From: Streptomyces jeddahensis | GTDB taxonomy: Bacteria; Actinomycetota; Actinomycetes; Streptomycetales; Streptomycetaceae | Reading direction: 5' to 3' | Assembly (NCBI RefSeq): GCF_001642995.1 | Contig: NZ_LOHS01000112.1 | Span: forward strand, 1 to 64,000 | DNA length: 64,000 nt | Shown: piece by piece, positions 40,780 to 49,601 of the stretch | Layout of the letters: each line of letters begins with the position of its first letter | Numbering within the stretch: the stretch's first letter is position 1 | Position numbers and translations under genes: made by a program | Notes under the pieces: model-generated | Told to the model about the DNA's origin: nothing | Seen by the model: the letters and a program-made list of their open reading frames with translations, nothing else | The model's database searches: none

Positions 40780-41772
40780 CTCGCCGGGATAGCGGACGCC
40801 GATGCGGTCCCGTACCGCGTCGAGCGTCCGCATCACCGCGAGCGAGCCGTCGAGCGGCACGAGCGGGGACTCGGTCTCGCCCGCGCGCAGGCAGCGCATG
40901 ACCTCCACGGCCTCGTGCTTGAGGCTGGCGCCCGTGCCGGCGGCCGGGTCCGCCGTGAACTCCTCCGGGTCACGGCCGTCGCGGTGCAGCACGAAACGGT
41001 CGGGGTGGAAGAAGCCGTACGGGATGTCGATGCGGCCCCGGGAGCCGGTGACCGACGCCATGATGGGGGTGCCGCCGATGATGGAGCAGTGCACCAGAGC
41101 GTGAGCACCGCTCTCCCACGAGAGCAGCATTCCGGTCTGGAGATCGACGCCCTCGTCCGAGAGCACCGCTCTCGCCGTGATGTCCGACGGCTCACCCAGC
41201 AGCAGCTGCGCGAACGACACCGGATAGACGCCCAGATCGAGCAGCGCGCCACCGCCCTGCGCTGGATCCCGCAGCCGGTGCGCGGCGGGGAACGGACCCG
41301 AGAGCCCGAAGTCGGCCTGCACGGTGCGCACCTCGCCGATCGCGCCGTCGTCCACCAGGGCCTTGAGCCGCCGTATCAGCGGGTTGCAGTACATCCACAT
41401 GGCCTCCATCAGGAAGAGGCCGCGCTCCCTGGCCAGGCCCACCAGCTCCTCGGCCTCGCGCGCGTTGAGCGTGAACGCCTTCTCGCACAGCACGTTCCGG
41501 CCCGCCTCCAGACACAGGCCCGCCGCCTCGCGGTGCGCCGAGTGCGGCGTCGCCACATAGACGACGTCCACCTCCGCGTCCTCCGCCAGGGCGCCCCAAC
41601 TGCCGTACGCACGCGGGATGCCGAAGCGCTCCGCGAACGCCTTCGCCGAGGCGTCCGTCCGCGAGGCCACCGCGACGACCTCCGCATCCGGAAGGTCCAG
41701 CAGATCCGCCGTGAACGTGGCGGCGATCCCGCCGGTCGCCAGGATCCCCCACCGCACCGGTTGCGTCGTCAC
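40750..41772 (-). CDS. Gfo/Idh/MocA family oxidoreductase
   Basis: A 340-aa NAD(P)-dependent oxidoreductase. The Rossmann start is VRWGILATGGIAATFTADLL, with VVYVATPHSAHREAAGLCLE and the conserved NVLCEKAFTLNAREAEELV (EK motif). GGALLDLGVYPVSFAQLLLG belongs to the C-terminal domain. Substrates are usually sugars, inositols or trans-dihydrodiols; this subtype resembles dihydrodiol dehydrogenase-like members. The GTG at 41772 has a gggaggg site. It is divergent from the MFS gene, sharing a promoter gap of about 100 bp. Confidence 0.9.
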   Translation of the reverse strand: MTTQPVRWGILATGGIAATFTADLLDLPDAEVVAVASRTDASAKAFAERFGIPRAYGSWGALAEDAEVDVVYVATPHSAHREAAGLCLEAGRNVLCEKAFTLNAREAEELVGLARERGLFLMEAMWMYCNPLIRRLKALVDDGAIGEVRTVQADFGLSGPFPAAHRLRDPAQGGGALLDLGVYPVSFAQLLLGEPSDITARAVLSDEGVDLQTGMLLSWESGAHALVHCSIIGGTPIMASVTGSRGRIDIPYGFFHPDRFVLHRDGRDPEEFTADPAAGTGASLKHEAVEVMRCLRAGETESPLVPLDGSLAVMRTLDAVRDRIGVRYPGEAEQAQVATA

Positions 41773-41876
41773 GCGCTTCCCTCCCTGTTGCCGTCTGCTG
41801 TTCGCCGTCCGGCGGTCTCGACCACCGCGACGAGCTGAGAGCATATGTGGCGGAATCCAGGACCGGGAGGGGGGCC

Positions 41877-43286
41877 ATGCGCGAGCGCGGCCGAAGGACA
41901 TCAGCAGACGCCGGGGCGGACGGCCCCATAGAGAAGGGGTCCATAGAGACGGACTCCACAGCCGAGGGGGGTTCCAGAGGGCCCCGAGGACAGGGCGAGG
42001 CCGCCGGGTCCGTCGCCGCCCGCCGCACCGGACTCCTCGTCACCCTGGTGCTCGGCGGGCTCACCGCCGTACCGCCGCTGTCCATGGACATGTACCTCCC
42101 GGCGCTCCCGGAGGTCACCGACGCGCTCCACGCCCCCGCGGCGACCGTTCAGCTGACGCTGACCGCCTGCCTCGCGGGCATGGCGCTCGGGCAGCTCGTC
42201 GTCGGGCCCATGAGCGACAAGTGGGGCCGCAGGCGCCCGCTCCTCGCCGGGTTGCTCGTGTACATCGTCGCCACCGCGGTGTGCGCCTTCGCGCCCACCG
42301 TGGAACTGCTCATCGCGTTCCGGCTGGCCCAGGGCCTGGCGGGCGCCGCGGGCATCGTGATCGCCCGGGCGATCGTCCGCGACTTGTACGACGGCGTGGA
42401 GATGGCCCGGTTCTTCTCCACCCTCATGCTGATCTCCGGCGTGGCCCCGATCATCGCGCCGCTCATCGGCGGGCAGGTGATGCGGGTCACCGACTGGCGG
42501 GGCGTCTTCGTCGTCCTCACCGTGATCGGCGCCGTCCTCACCGCGGTCGTCTGGCGCGCGCTTCCCGAGACGCTCGCGCCCGGCAGAAGGCACGGCGGCG
42601 GCACGGCCGAGGCGCTGCGCACCATGCGTGACCTGCTCGCCGACCGCGTCTTCACCGGCTACATGCTCGCCGGCGGCTTCGCCTTCGCCGCGCTCTTCGC
42701 GTACGTGAGCGCGTCGCCGTTCGTCATCCAGGAGATCTACGGCGCGTCCCCGCAGACCTTCAGCCTCCTGTTCGGCATCAACTCGGTCGGCCTGATCGCC
42801 ACCGGCCAGATCAACGGCAAGCTGCTCGTCGACCGGATCAGCCTCGACAAGACCCTCGGCTTCGGCCTCGCCGTCATCACCGCCGCCGCCACGGCACTGC
42901 TGCTCCTGACGACCGGCGTCTTCGGCGACCCAGGGCTCGTCCCGGTCGCCGCCGGGCTGTTCGTCCTGATGTCCGCGATGGGTCTCGCCCTGCCCAACAC
43001 CAACGCGCTCGCCCTCCTGCGCACCCCGCACGCCGCGGGCTCCGCCTCCGCGCTCCTCGGCACGTCCTCGTTCCTCATCGGCGCGATCGCCTCGCCGCTC
43101 GTGGGCATCGCGGGCGAGACCACCGCCGTCCCGATGGCCGTCGTCCAACTGGCCTGCGCACTGGTGGCCGTGGCCTGCTTCGTGGCACTGTGCCGTCCCT
43201 GGCAGCCGCGCACGCAGGAGACGAGCCTGCGCGCCGGAGGAGGGACCCCGCAGCCGAGTGGAGCCCGGGAGGAGGCCCAGCACTGA
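41877..43286 (+). CDS. Bcr/CflA-type MFS drug efflux transporter
   Basis: A 469-aa major facilitator with 12 predicted membrane helices after a hydrophilic N-terminus of about 45 residues. The Bcr/CflA signature PPLSMDMYLPALPEVTDAL is in helix 1, motif A is VGPMSDKWGRRRPLLAG, and LAGAAGIVIARAIVRDLYDG follows. It would export drugs or metabolites by proton antiport. The ATG at 41877 is preferred because a gaggggg site precedes it; an upstream ATG at 41847 is possible. The stop overlaps the putative start of the serine hydrolase gene. Confidence 0.92.
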   Translation: MRERGRRTSADAGADGPIEKGSIETDSTAEGGSRGPRGQGEAAGSVAARRTGLLVTLVLGGLTAVPPLSMDMYLPALPEVTDALHAPAATVQLTLTACLAGMALGQLVVGPMSDKWGRRRPLLAGLLVYIVATAVCAFAPTVELLIAFRLAQGLAGAAGIVIARAIVRDLYDGVEMARFFSTLMLISGVAPIIAPLIGGQVMRVTDWRGVFVVLTVIGAVLTAVVWRALPETLAPGRRHGGGTAEALRTMRDLLADRVFTGYMLAGGFAFAALFAYVSASPFVIQEIYGASPQTFSLLFGINSVGLIATGQINGKLLVDRISLDKTLGFGLAVITAAATALLLLTTGVFGDPGLVPVAAGLFVLMSAMGLALPNTNALALLRTPHAAGSASALLGTSSFLIGAIASPLVGIAGETTAVPMAVVQLACALVAVACFVALCRPWQPRTQETSLRAGGGTPQPSGAREEAQH

Positions 43287-44431
43287 GCGCACCACGACTG
43301 CGCACCGGCACCCCGGAGCGCGCCGGTCTCGACCCGGGCGAGATGCGGCGGCTCCTGGCGGAGGTGCGGGCGCTGCCCCTCGGGGAGCAGCCGTGGTGCG
43401 CGGGCGTGGTCGTGCTCGCCGGGCGCGGCCCGGTGGTCGCCGTCGAGGAGGCGTACGGCTGGGCGCTGCGGTACGCGGCATACGACCCCGAGAGCGACGC
43501 GGGCGTCGAGCTGCCGCGCGAGAAGTGGGTGCCGATGCGCACCGACACCCCTTTCGACCTGGCGTCGCTCACCAAACTCTGCACCGCAGTCGCCGCGGTG
43601 CAGCAGCTGGAACGCGGCACCCTCGGCATCGACGCGCGCGTGGCCGCGTACCTCCCCGAGTTCCGGGCCGCCGCCGAGCACGGCATCACCGTGCGGCAGC
43701 TGCTCACGCACACCTCCGGGCTGCGGCCCGAACTCCCGCTGTACGACTGCCCGGACCACGCGGCACGCCTCGCCGCGCTGCAGGCCGAGGCGCCGGTCAC
43801 CGAGCCCGGCACGTACTGCTACTCGGACCTCAACATGCTGCTGCTCCAGCACGTCCTCGAGCGCATCACGCGGCGCCCGCTGGACGTCCTCGTACGGGAC
43901 GGGATCACCCGGCCGCTCGGCATGACGGCCACCGGCTTCGGCCCCTGCCCCGGCGCGGCGGCCACCGAGGACCAGCGCAGGCCCTGGGCCAAGGCCGACC
44001 GCGGGATGCTGCGGGGCGTGGTGCACGACGAGAACGCCTGGGCGCTCGGCGGTGTCGCGGGCCACGCCGGGCTCTTCTCGACCGCGCGCGACCTCGCGGT
44101 GCTGTGCCGGACCCTGCTGGCGGGCGGCTCGTACGGTACGGCCCGCATCCTCGGCCCCGACTTCGTGGAGCTGATGCTGACGGCTCCGGGACTGGGTTTC
44201 CGTATCGACCAGCCGTGGTTCATGGGGGAGCTGGCGGGGCGGGGTGGCGGCGGCCGGGGTGCGGCGGGGCACACCGGGTTCACGGGCACGTCGTTGGTCC
44301 TGGATCCGGTGACGGACACGTTTCTGGTGCTGCTGGCCAACACGGTGCACCCGCGGAGGCGGGACGCGGACAGCCGGCCGCGGGCAGCGGCGGGCACTCG
44401 GCTCGCCCGTGCCGTGCGGCGGCGACCGTAG
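43283..44431 (+). CDS. serine hydrolase, beta-lactamase/DD-peptidase class C fold
   Basis: A 382-aa protein of the class C beta-lactamase/esterase family. The catalytic SxxK is DLASLTKLCTAV, the YxN motif is CYSDLN and the KTG-like motif is GHTGFTG. LLTHTSGLRPELPL is also typical. It lacks a signal peptide, so an intracellular esterase or peptidase role is likely. The only in-frame starts are ATG at 43190, inside the MFS gene, or CTG at 43283. The CTG overlaps the MFS stop and has a gggaggagg site 7 nt upstream, so a rare CTG start is probable. Confidence 0.85.
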   Translation: MSAPRLRTGTPERAGLDPGEMRRLLAEVRALPLGEQPWCAGVVVLAGRGPVVAVEEAYGWALRYAAYDPESDAGVELPREKWVPMRTDTPFDLASLTKLCTAVAAVQQLERGTLGIDARVAAYLPEFRAAAEHGITVRQLLTHTSGLRPELPLYDCPDHAARLAALQAEAPVTEPGTYCYSDLNMLLLQHVLERITRRPLDVLVRDGITRPLGMTATGFGPCPGAAATEDQRRPWAKADRGMLRGVVHDENAWALGGVAGHAGLFSTARDLAVLCRTLLAGGSYGTARILGPDFVELMLTAPGLGFRIDQPWFMGELAGRGGGGRGAAGHTGFTGTSLVLDPVTDTFLVLLANTVHPRRRDADSRPRAAAGTRLARAVRRRP

Positions 44432-44440
44432 AATCGCTGG

Positions 44441-45448
44441 GTGAACGTCCCCGTTACCCCGTTTGCCCCAGCCGAGACCCTGCGCGCGGCCCTCGCCGGC
44501 CTCCTTGACGGCCTGCCGCCGAGGCAGGCCGCGCAGGCCGTGGACCGGCTGATCGCCAACTACAGGGGGCGCACTCCCACGGACGCCCCGGTGCTGCGCG
44601 ACCGCTCGGATGTCGTCGCGTACGCCGCGTACCGGATGCCCGCGACCTTCGAGGCGGTCCGCTCCGCGCTGGACGCGCTCGCGGAGGCAGCGCCGGCCGG
44701 GTGGGCGCCGGACAGCCATGTGGACGTGGGCGGCGGGACGGGCGCGGCGACGTGGGCCGTGGCCGCGACCTGGGAGGGGGAGCGGCCGGTCACGGTGCTG
44801 GACTGGGCGGAGCCGGCGCTGGCGCTGGGCCGGGAACTGGCCGCGTCGTACGAGCCGCTGAGGTCCGTGGCGTGGCAGCGCTCTCGTATCGGATCGGCGC
44901 TCACCATCGAGAGCACTGATCTCGTCACGGTGTCGTATGTGCTGGGCGAGCTGACCGAGGACGGCCGGCGCGCGGTGATGGACGCCGCGGCGAGCGCCGC
45001 CCGGTCGGCCGTCGTGATCGTCGAGCCAGGCACGCCGGACGGCTACGCGCGCGTGATCGAGGCCCGGGACCGGCTGATCGCCGCCGGGTTCAGGATCGCG
45101 GCGCCGTGCCCCCACAGCGCCGCCTGCCCCATCGCCCCCGGCACGGACTGGTGCCACTTCTCGGCCCGCGTGAGCCGGTCGTCCCTGCACCGCCAGGTGA
45201 AGGGCGGCTCACTGGCGTACGAGGACGAGAAGTTCAGCTACGTGGCGGCGGTACGGTTCCCGGCCGTCCCGGCCCCGGCCCGCGTCGTCCGGCGCCCGCA
45301 GATCCGCAAGGGCCAGGTCCTGCTCGACCTGTGCGCGGCGGACGAGACCCTGCACCGCGAGACGGTGACCAAGCGGCACGGCACGCTGTACCGGGCGGCG
45401 CGCGACGCCGACTGGGGGGACGCGTGGCCCCCGTCGTCGCCGGACTGA
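44441..45448 (+). CDS. Rsm22-like small ribosomal subunit methyltransferase-family protein
   Basis: A 335-aa member of the Rsm22 family (PF09243), related to mitochondrial METTL17. The SAM-binding core is HVDVGGGTGAATWAVAATW, then VTVLDWAEPALALGREL, and VTVSYVLGELTEDGRR. Four Cys appear in CPHSAACPI and DWCHF; the mitochondrial relatives use such cysteines for an Fe-S cluster. It is thought to act on small-subunit assembly. The GTG at 44441 follows the hydrolase stop by 9 nt. Confidence 0.88.
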   Translation: MNVPVTPFAPAETLRAALAGLLDGLPPRQAAQAVDRLIANYRGRTPTDAPVLRDRSDVVAYAAYRMPATFEAVRSALDALAEAAPAGWAPDSHVDVGGGTGAATWAVAATWEGERPVTVLDWAEPALALGRELAASYEPLRSVAWQRSRIGSALTIESTDLVTVSYVLGELTEDGRRAVMDAAASAARSAVVIVEPGTPDGYARVIEARDRLIAAGFRIAAPCPHSAACPIAPGTDWCHFSARVSRSSLHRQVKGGSLAYEDEKFSYVAAVRFPAVPAPARVVRRPQIRKGQVLLDLCAADETLHRETVTKRHGTLYRAARDADWGDAWPPSSPD

Positions 45449-45640
45449 CGGGCCGCCCCCGCCCCGGCCACGCGCGACGGACTGACGCGCCGCCCGGCGT
45501 CCACGGCTCTGCGCGGCGGGCTGACGGGCCGCCCGCAGTGGACGGTCACGGGCTGCGGACTGGCGCGCCGCCCGCCGTCCGCGGCCCGGCGCGGCGGACT
45601 GACGCGCCGCCCGCCGTCCACGGGACGCCCCGCCGGGGTC
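45441..45640. repeat. 39-nt tandem repeat between rsm22-like and GDPD genes
   Basis: Units beginning cgg(a/g)ctg(a/g)cg(c/g)gccgcccg start at 45478, 45517, 45556 and 45595, exactly 39 nt apart. A shorter first unit starts at 45441. The period is 13 codons, so one plus-strand frame encodes an RRTDAPPAVHGPA-like repeat. No start supports translation of that frame. Confidence 0.75.
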
Positions 45641-45682
45641 CGCCGGGGGCCCGCCGTCCACGACCGCGCGCGGCCGACCGGC

Positions 45683-46522
45683 TCACGTCCGGTGTCCGCG
45701 CCCCTTTCCGGCCCGCGCGAGCAGCGCCGGCGCATCGGTGATCACGCCGTTGCAGCCGAGGCGCAGCACGCGGTCGCGCTGCTTCCGGGTGTTCACCGTG
45801 TGGGCCCACACCCGGGGAATGCCCGAGCGCACGGCCCGTACGAGATCGGAGTCACGCGCCTTGTAGTCGACGTCCAGTACGTCCACGAAGGACGCCCAGC
45901 GCTCCGGCCGGTCCGTGCGCATCTGCTTCTTCGAGCGCCACAGCTGGGACATCAGGCCCAAGCGGTGGGCGCGGAGGGCGACTTCGGGGTGGTTGGAGTT
46001 GACCAGCACCGAGCGGGTCAGGCCCCGGGCGCGGATCATCCTGGCGAGCGTGTCGAGGCTGTCCGGATCCTTGGCCTCCAGCATCAGCACGACGCGGCCG
46101 CCGAGACGGTCGAGCACCTCGGCGACGGTCGGCGGCCGCTCGGCACGCCAGTGGCCCGGCAGCTTCGAGTCCGGCCGCAGCCGTACGCGCTGCCAGTCCG
46201 CGAGGGTGAGCCCGCGCACCGGGCCCTTTGCGCGTGTCGTGCGGTCCAGGGTGGCGTCGTGCATCGCCACGACGGTGCCGTCGCGCAGTATCCGCGTGTC
46301 GACGTCGAGGACGTCGGCCGTGCCCCGCCGGTACGTCGTCATCAGCCCCGACATGCTGTTCTCCGGCACCTCCAGGGCGCCGCCGCGGTGTGCGGTGTAC
46401 ACGACGCGGGGGAGCGCGTCGATCGTGAGGGGGCCGGCGCCCCATTCCAGGGGGGCGAGGCCCGTGGCCGTTCCCGCGACGGTCAGTGTCGCCAGGCCGG
46501 CCAGCACCGTCCTTGTGACCAT
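45683..46522 (-). CDS. glycerophosphodiester phosphodiesterase family protein, exported
   Basis: A 279-aa GDPD. The N-terminus VTRTVLAGLATLTVAGTATG is a secretion signal. The catalytic start is VYTAHRGGALEVPENSMSG (His-Arg and Glu-Asn), followed by DVDTRILRDGTVVAMHDATL, and VVLMLEAKDP near the metal site. It should hydrolyse glycerophosphodiesters to glycerol 3-phosphate and alcohol outside the membrane. The ATG at 46522 is chosen for the signal peptide; the longer frame lacks homology. Confidence 0.92.
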   Translation of the reverse strand: MVTRTVLAGLATLTVAGTATGLAPLEWGAGPLTIDALPRVVYTAHRGGALEVPENSMSGLMTTYRRGTADVLDVDTRILRDGTVVAMHDATLDRTTRAKGPVRGLTLADWQRVRLRPDSKLPGHWRAERPPTVAEVLDRLGGRVVLMLEAKDPDSLDTLARMIRARGLTRSVLVNSNHPEVALRAHRLGLMSQLWRSKKQMRTDRPERWASFVDVLDVDYKARDSDLVRAVRSGIPRVWAHTVNTRKQRDRVLRLGCNGVITDAPALLARAGKGRGHRT

Positions 46523-46671
46523 GGCGACCACCGTAGGCGGAGATATGTACTGAATGTCCGCAATGACACCCGGGGGTTGGCATCGCCCCACGTACCCCGG
46601 ATGTGGACTGTGGTCACCCGCGGCGCAGGATGGTGGCACCATGGACGGTACGACGGGAGATGAGGGGATAC

Positions 46672-47436
46672 ATGGGCAAGGGCGCAGGGTTCGGCCTCCC
46701 CCAGTGCCTTAAGGGCCTGGGAGGTGCCCCCACCGGCGGGCAGGGCAGGATTTCCCAGTGGCTGCGCGCTCGTCGTCCGAAGGACGTGGGCGATGACGGC
46801 GGTCGCGAGGCCCTGTTGCTGGCCGTTGCCGCGGCGGGACTGCCGCTCGCGCCTGCCGCGCACCCCTCGGGGTACGGGTGTTCCTGCGACCGGATCGGCT
46901 GTCCCACGCCCGGTCGGCACCCCGTCTCCTTCGCCTGGCAGACCCAGTCCACGACCGACCGCGGCCAGATCGAGCGGTGGGCGCGGCATCAGCCGCAGGC
47001 GAACTTCATCACTGCGACCGGCATGGTCCACGACGTGCTAGACGTGCCCCGCGAGGCCGGACTCGAGGCGCTGGAGCGGCTCCTCGCGGAGGGGATCGAC
47101 GTCGGGCCCGTCGCCGAGTCGGGTGGTGACCGTGTGCTCTTCTTCACTGCGACGCGCGGTACGCCCGAGGACGAGGACGAGTGGTGGCCCTGCGAGCTGG
47201 ACTGCCACCCCGAGACCATGGACGAGCACCCGGGTCTGCGGTGGCACTGCCGCGGCTCGTACGTCCTGGTGCCGCCGGCCCAACTGCCCGGCGACGCGGG
47301 TGTGACATGGCTGCGCGGGCCTGAGCACGCGCTTCCGGACCCGCTGACGCTGCTCGAGACCCTCACCGACGCGTGCGCCCGCTTCGCGGGCACCGAGTCG
47401 GAACACGAGACTTCCGCCTGGCCCCTCCGCCGCTGA
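46672..47436 (+). CDS. bifunctional DNA primase/polymerase N-terminal domain protein
   Basis: A 254-aa protein with a stand-alone Prim-Pol-like domain: LPLAPAAHPSGYGCSCDRIG, CPTPGRHPVSFAW and the following TDRGQIERWARHQPQANFI are the family start. The later part is acidic and includes CELDCHPETMDEHPGLRWHC. Actinobacteria encode several such short proteins of unknown role. Codons 9-20 (LPQCLKGLGGAPT) derive from a palindromic repeat also found in lacZ. The ATG at 46672 has a gagggga site. Confidence 0.8.
   Translation: MGKGAGFGLPQCLKGLGGAPTGGQGRISQWLRARRPKDVGDDGGREALLLAVAAAGLPLAPAAHPSGYGCSCDRIGCPTPGRHPVSFAWQTQSTTDRGQIERWARHQPQANFITATGMVHDVLDVPREAGLEALERLLAEGIDVGPVAESGGDRVLFFTATRGTPEDEDEWWPCELDCHPETMDEHPGLRWHCRGSYVLVPPAQLPGDAGVTWLRGPEHALPDPLTLLETLTDACARFAGTESEHETSAWPLRR
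46696..46732. repeat. palindromic mini-repeat inside the PrimPol-like gene
   Basis: ctcccccagtgccttaaggg plus cctgggaggtgccccca is a longer-loop version of the element at 32471, 53137 and 55295. It preserves the frame. Confidence 0.75.
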
Positions 47437-47750
47437 ACGCTCGCCGGGGTTCCCGACGAGCTACGGCGACCACGACGGTGCCGTCGTCGCCGTCATGTCG
47501 CTGGCAACCACCGCGCGTCGCCCGCGCCTGCGGTCGGCCGCGGTGCCGGTGCCGCGCCACCGCCGCCGGGTCGGCAGCGGCTCCTCCACCGCGGCCCGGA
47601 ACGGTGCTCGGCTGCGCCCGCGTTACGGTGAGTCGGGGCACCGCCGGGCTGCGCCGCGGGGGGTTATCGCCGCGGCGGCGGGAAGAGAATGCCGGCTTCG
47701 CCGGCTCCGATTCCGGGGCCACCCTGGCCACCCCACCCGTACCCGCCTCT
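47437..47750. other. gene-free interval
   Basis: About 310 bp between the convergent PrimPol-like and lipoprotein genes. Open frames exist on both strands because of the GC content, but none has a start signal or recognisable homology. Only the terminator at the end is identifiable. Confidence 0.6.
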
Positions 47751-47778
47751 GGGCGAGTAGCCCCCCGGCTACTCGCCC
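47751..47778. terminator. terminator overlapping the lipoprotein stop codon
   Basis: The 12-bp stem gggcgagtagcc/ggctactcgccc has loop cccc. It contains the TAG stop of the lipoprotein gene and ends the convergent pair. Confidence 0.75.
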
Positions 47779-48767
47779 TTCGCCCCAGTAAGCCCCTGGA
47801 TCCGGTTCAAGAACTCAACCCGCGGCTCGGTGGAACCCTTCGCGGGGTCCAGGACCGCCTGGTTGGAGACGCGTTCCAGGGTGATCGACTGCTTGGCCTC
47901 GCCCGTCATCAGGGCCTTGACCTCCGCGCTGACCTGGAGGTTGAGGCCCGAGGCCGCGGTCTGCTTCTCGTAGTGGTGGGTCGCGAAGAAGACGAGCGCG
48001 CCGCCGTCCTTCGTGCGCAGGCCCACCGGGGCGTACGGGCCGGACGTCAGCGGCTCGTCGATGTACTGCGTGGACAGCCCGGGCCGGGTCTCGTTCTTCT
48101 TGCGCAGCGCGCGCCACGCGGACGTGTGCGTGCCGGCCGCGAAGACGTCGCCGCCGTCCTGGAGGTACGTGGCGTACTCCTGGCTCAGGTTCTTCGGCAC
48201 GACGGCGAGCGACGTGGCGTTCGCCTCGACCGGCTGGGCCCAGCCGTCCTTGTCCGTCGTGAACTCGGGGACGTCGTCCGTCGAGACCACCGACAGGAAC
48301 CCGGCCTTCCAGACGTCGTCGACACCGCCCCGCAGGAAGACCAGCAGCCAGCGGTTGTCCCGCTGTGGGTCGTCGTCCTGGTCCCGGTTGCTGTCGGTGT
48401 CGGCCAGGAAGAACTTCGGCCAGCCCGCCTGCTCGGGAATGGTGAACTTGGCGTCCGTCAGCTTCAGCGGCACGTGGTCCGGATTGCCGTTCGGCTCACT
48501 GGCGCGCTTCGCCTTCAGTCCCGCCTGGTTGATGGCCCCGAGCGCGCCGGTGACCCGGTCCTCGTCGAGGGCCGGGTCGTACGCCTTGTCGGCCTTGTTG
48601 TACGCGGAGGTGAACTCCTCGAGCGCGCGGGCCGCTTCAGCCTTCGTCGCCGACGGGATGATCTCCCGTTCCCCGTGCACCGTCACGCACCCGCTCGCCG
48701 TCACGGACAGCGCCGCCGTCGCCGCCGCTGCCGTGGCGAACCGGCTCAGCCTGCGAAGCCTTTTCAT
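47769..48767 (-). CDS. lipoprotein, last gene of the efe operon
   Basis: A 332-aa exported protein. The signal peptide KRLRRLSRFATAAAATAALS ends in a lipobox, VTASGC, so Cys27 should be lipidated. The mature part is hydrophilic with segments such as DNRWLLVFLRGG, FTTDKDGWAQPV and FFATHHYEKQT, resembling conserved actinobacterial lipoproteins of unknown function. Its first 131 nt overlap the 3' end of efeU in another frame. The ATG follows an aaggga site within efeU. Co-transcription with efe genes suggests an envelope role tied to iron uptake, but nothing direct shows it. Confidence 0.82.
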   Translation of the reverse strand: MKRLRRLSRFATAAAATAALSVTASGCVTVHGEREIIPSATKAEAARALEEFTSAYNKADKAYDPALDEDRVTGALGAINQAGLKAKRASEPNGNPDHVPLKLTDAKFTIPEQAGWPKFFLADTDSNRDQDDDPQRDNRWLLVFLRGGVDDVWKAGFLSVVSTDDVPEFTTDKDGWAQPVEANATSLAVVPKNLSQEYATYLQDGGDVFAAGTHTSAWRALRKKNETRPGLSTQYIDEPLTSGPYAPVGLRTKDGGALVFFATHHYEKQTAASGLNLQVSAEVKALMTGEAKQSITLERVSNQAVLDPAKGSTEPRVEFLNRIQGLTGAKGE

Positions 48768-49599
48768 CGGGTCCCTTCACCTTCCCCTTCCCGGGGCCGA
48801 ACCCTACCGGGGAGAGGAACAGCGCGAGCGTCGGGATCAAGTACAGCGTCCACACCGTGACCTGAAGCACGGTCGGGTCGGGCTGGAAGTTGAACACGCC
48901 CTTCAGCAGCGTCCCGTACCAGCTGTCCGGCGGGATGGTGTCGCTGACGTCGAAGGCCTTGTTCGTCAGGCCCGGCAGGATGTCGGCCTCCTGCAGGTCG
49001 TGGAAGCCGTACGCCAGCACGCCCGCCGCCACGACGACCAGCATGCCGCCCGTCCAGGTGAAGAACTTCGCCAGGTTGATGCGCAGCGCACCGCGGTAGA
49101 AGAGCCAGCCGAGCAGGACGGCCGTGGCGAGGCCCAGCAGGACGCCGGCCAGCGGGCCGTACGTCCCGTCGTTCGAGGCGCGGACCGACGCCCACACGAA
49201 CAGCGCGGTCTCCAGACCCTCACGGCCGACCGCGAGGAAGGCCGTGGCGACCAGCGCGCCCGTGCCCATCTGCAGCGCCGCGTCCAGCTTCCCGTGCAGC
49301 TCCGACCTCAGATGGCGTGCGGTGCGGCGCATCCAGAAGACCATCCACGTCACCAGGCACACGGCGATGATCGACAGCGAGCCGCCGAGCGTCTCCTGCG
49401 CCTCGAACGTCAGCTCCTGGGAGCCGAACTCCAGTGCGCAGCCGAAGCCGAGCGCCAGCGCGACCGCGACCCCGATGCCGGTCCAGATGGGCCGCAGCGC
49501 GTCGCGCCGTTCCGTCTTCACCAGGTACGCGATGAGGATGCAGACGACGAGGCTCGCCTCGAGCCCCTCGCGCAGGCCGATCAGATAGTTGGCGAACAT
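48637..49599 (-). CDS. efeU: ferrous/ferric iron permease EfeU (FTR1 family)
   Basis: A 320-aa membrane permease with seven predicted helices. Both REXXE iron motifs are present: LIGLREGLEASLVVCILI near the start and AVGREGLETALFVWASV near residue 150. It imports iron across the membrane with EfeO and EfeB. The extreme C-terminus is a hydrophilic, low-complexity tail (GGDGGAVRDGERVRDGARG) encoded within the 131-nt overlap with the lipoprotein signal peptide. The ATG at 49599 follows the efeB stop by 2 nt. Confidence 0.93.
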   Translation of the reverse strand: MFANYLIGLREGLEASLVVCILIAYLVKTERRDALRPIWTGIGVAVALALGFGCALEFGSQELTFEAQETLGGSLSIIAVCLVTWMVFWMRRTARHLRSELHGKLDAALQMGTGALVATAFLAVGREGLETALFVWASVRASNDGTYGPLAGVLLGLATAVLLGWLFYRGALRINLAKFFTWTGGMLVVVAAGVLAYGFHDLQEADILPGLTNKAFDVSDTIPPDSWYGTLLKGVFNFQPDPTVLQVTVWTLYLIPTLALFLSPVGFGPGKGKVKGPDEKASQAEPVRHGSGGDGGAVRDGERVRDGARGTGDHPVGDEG

Positions 49600-49601
49600 G
49601 C

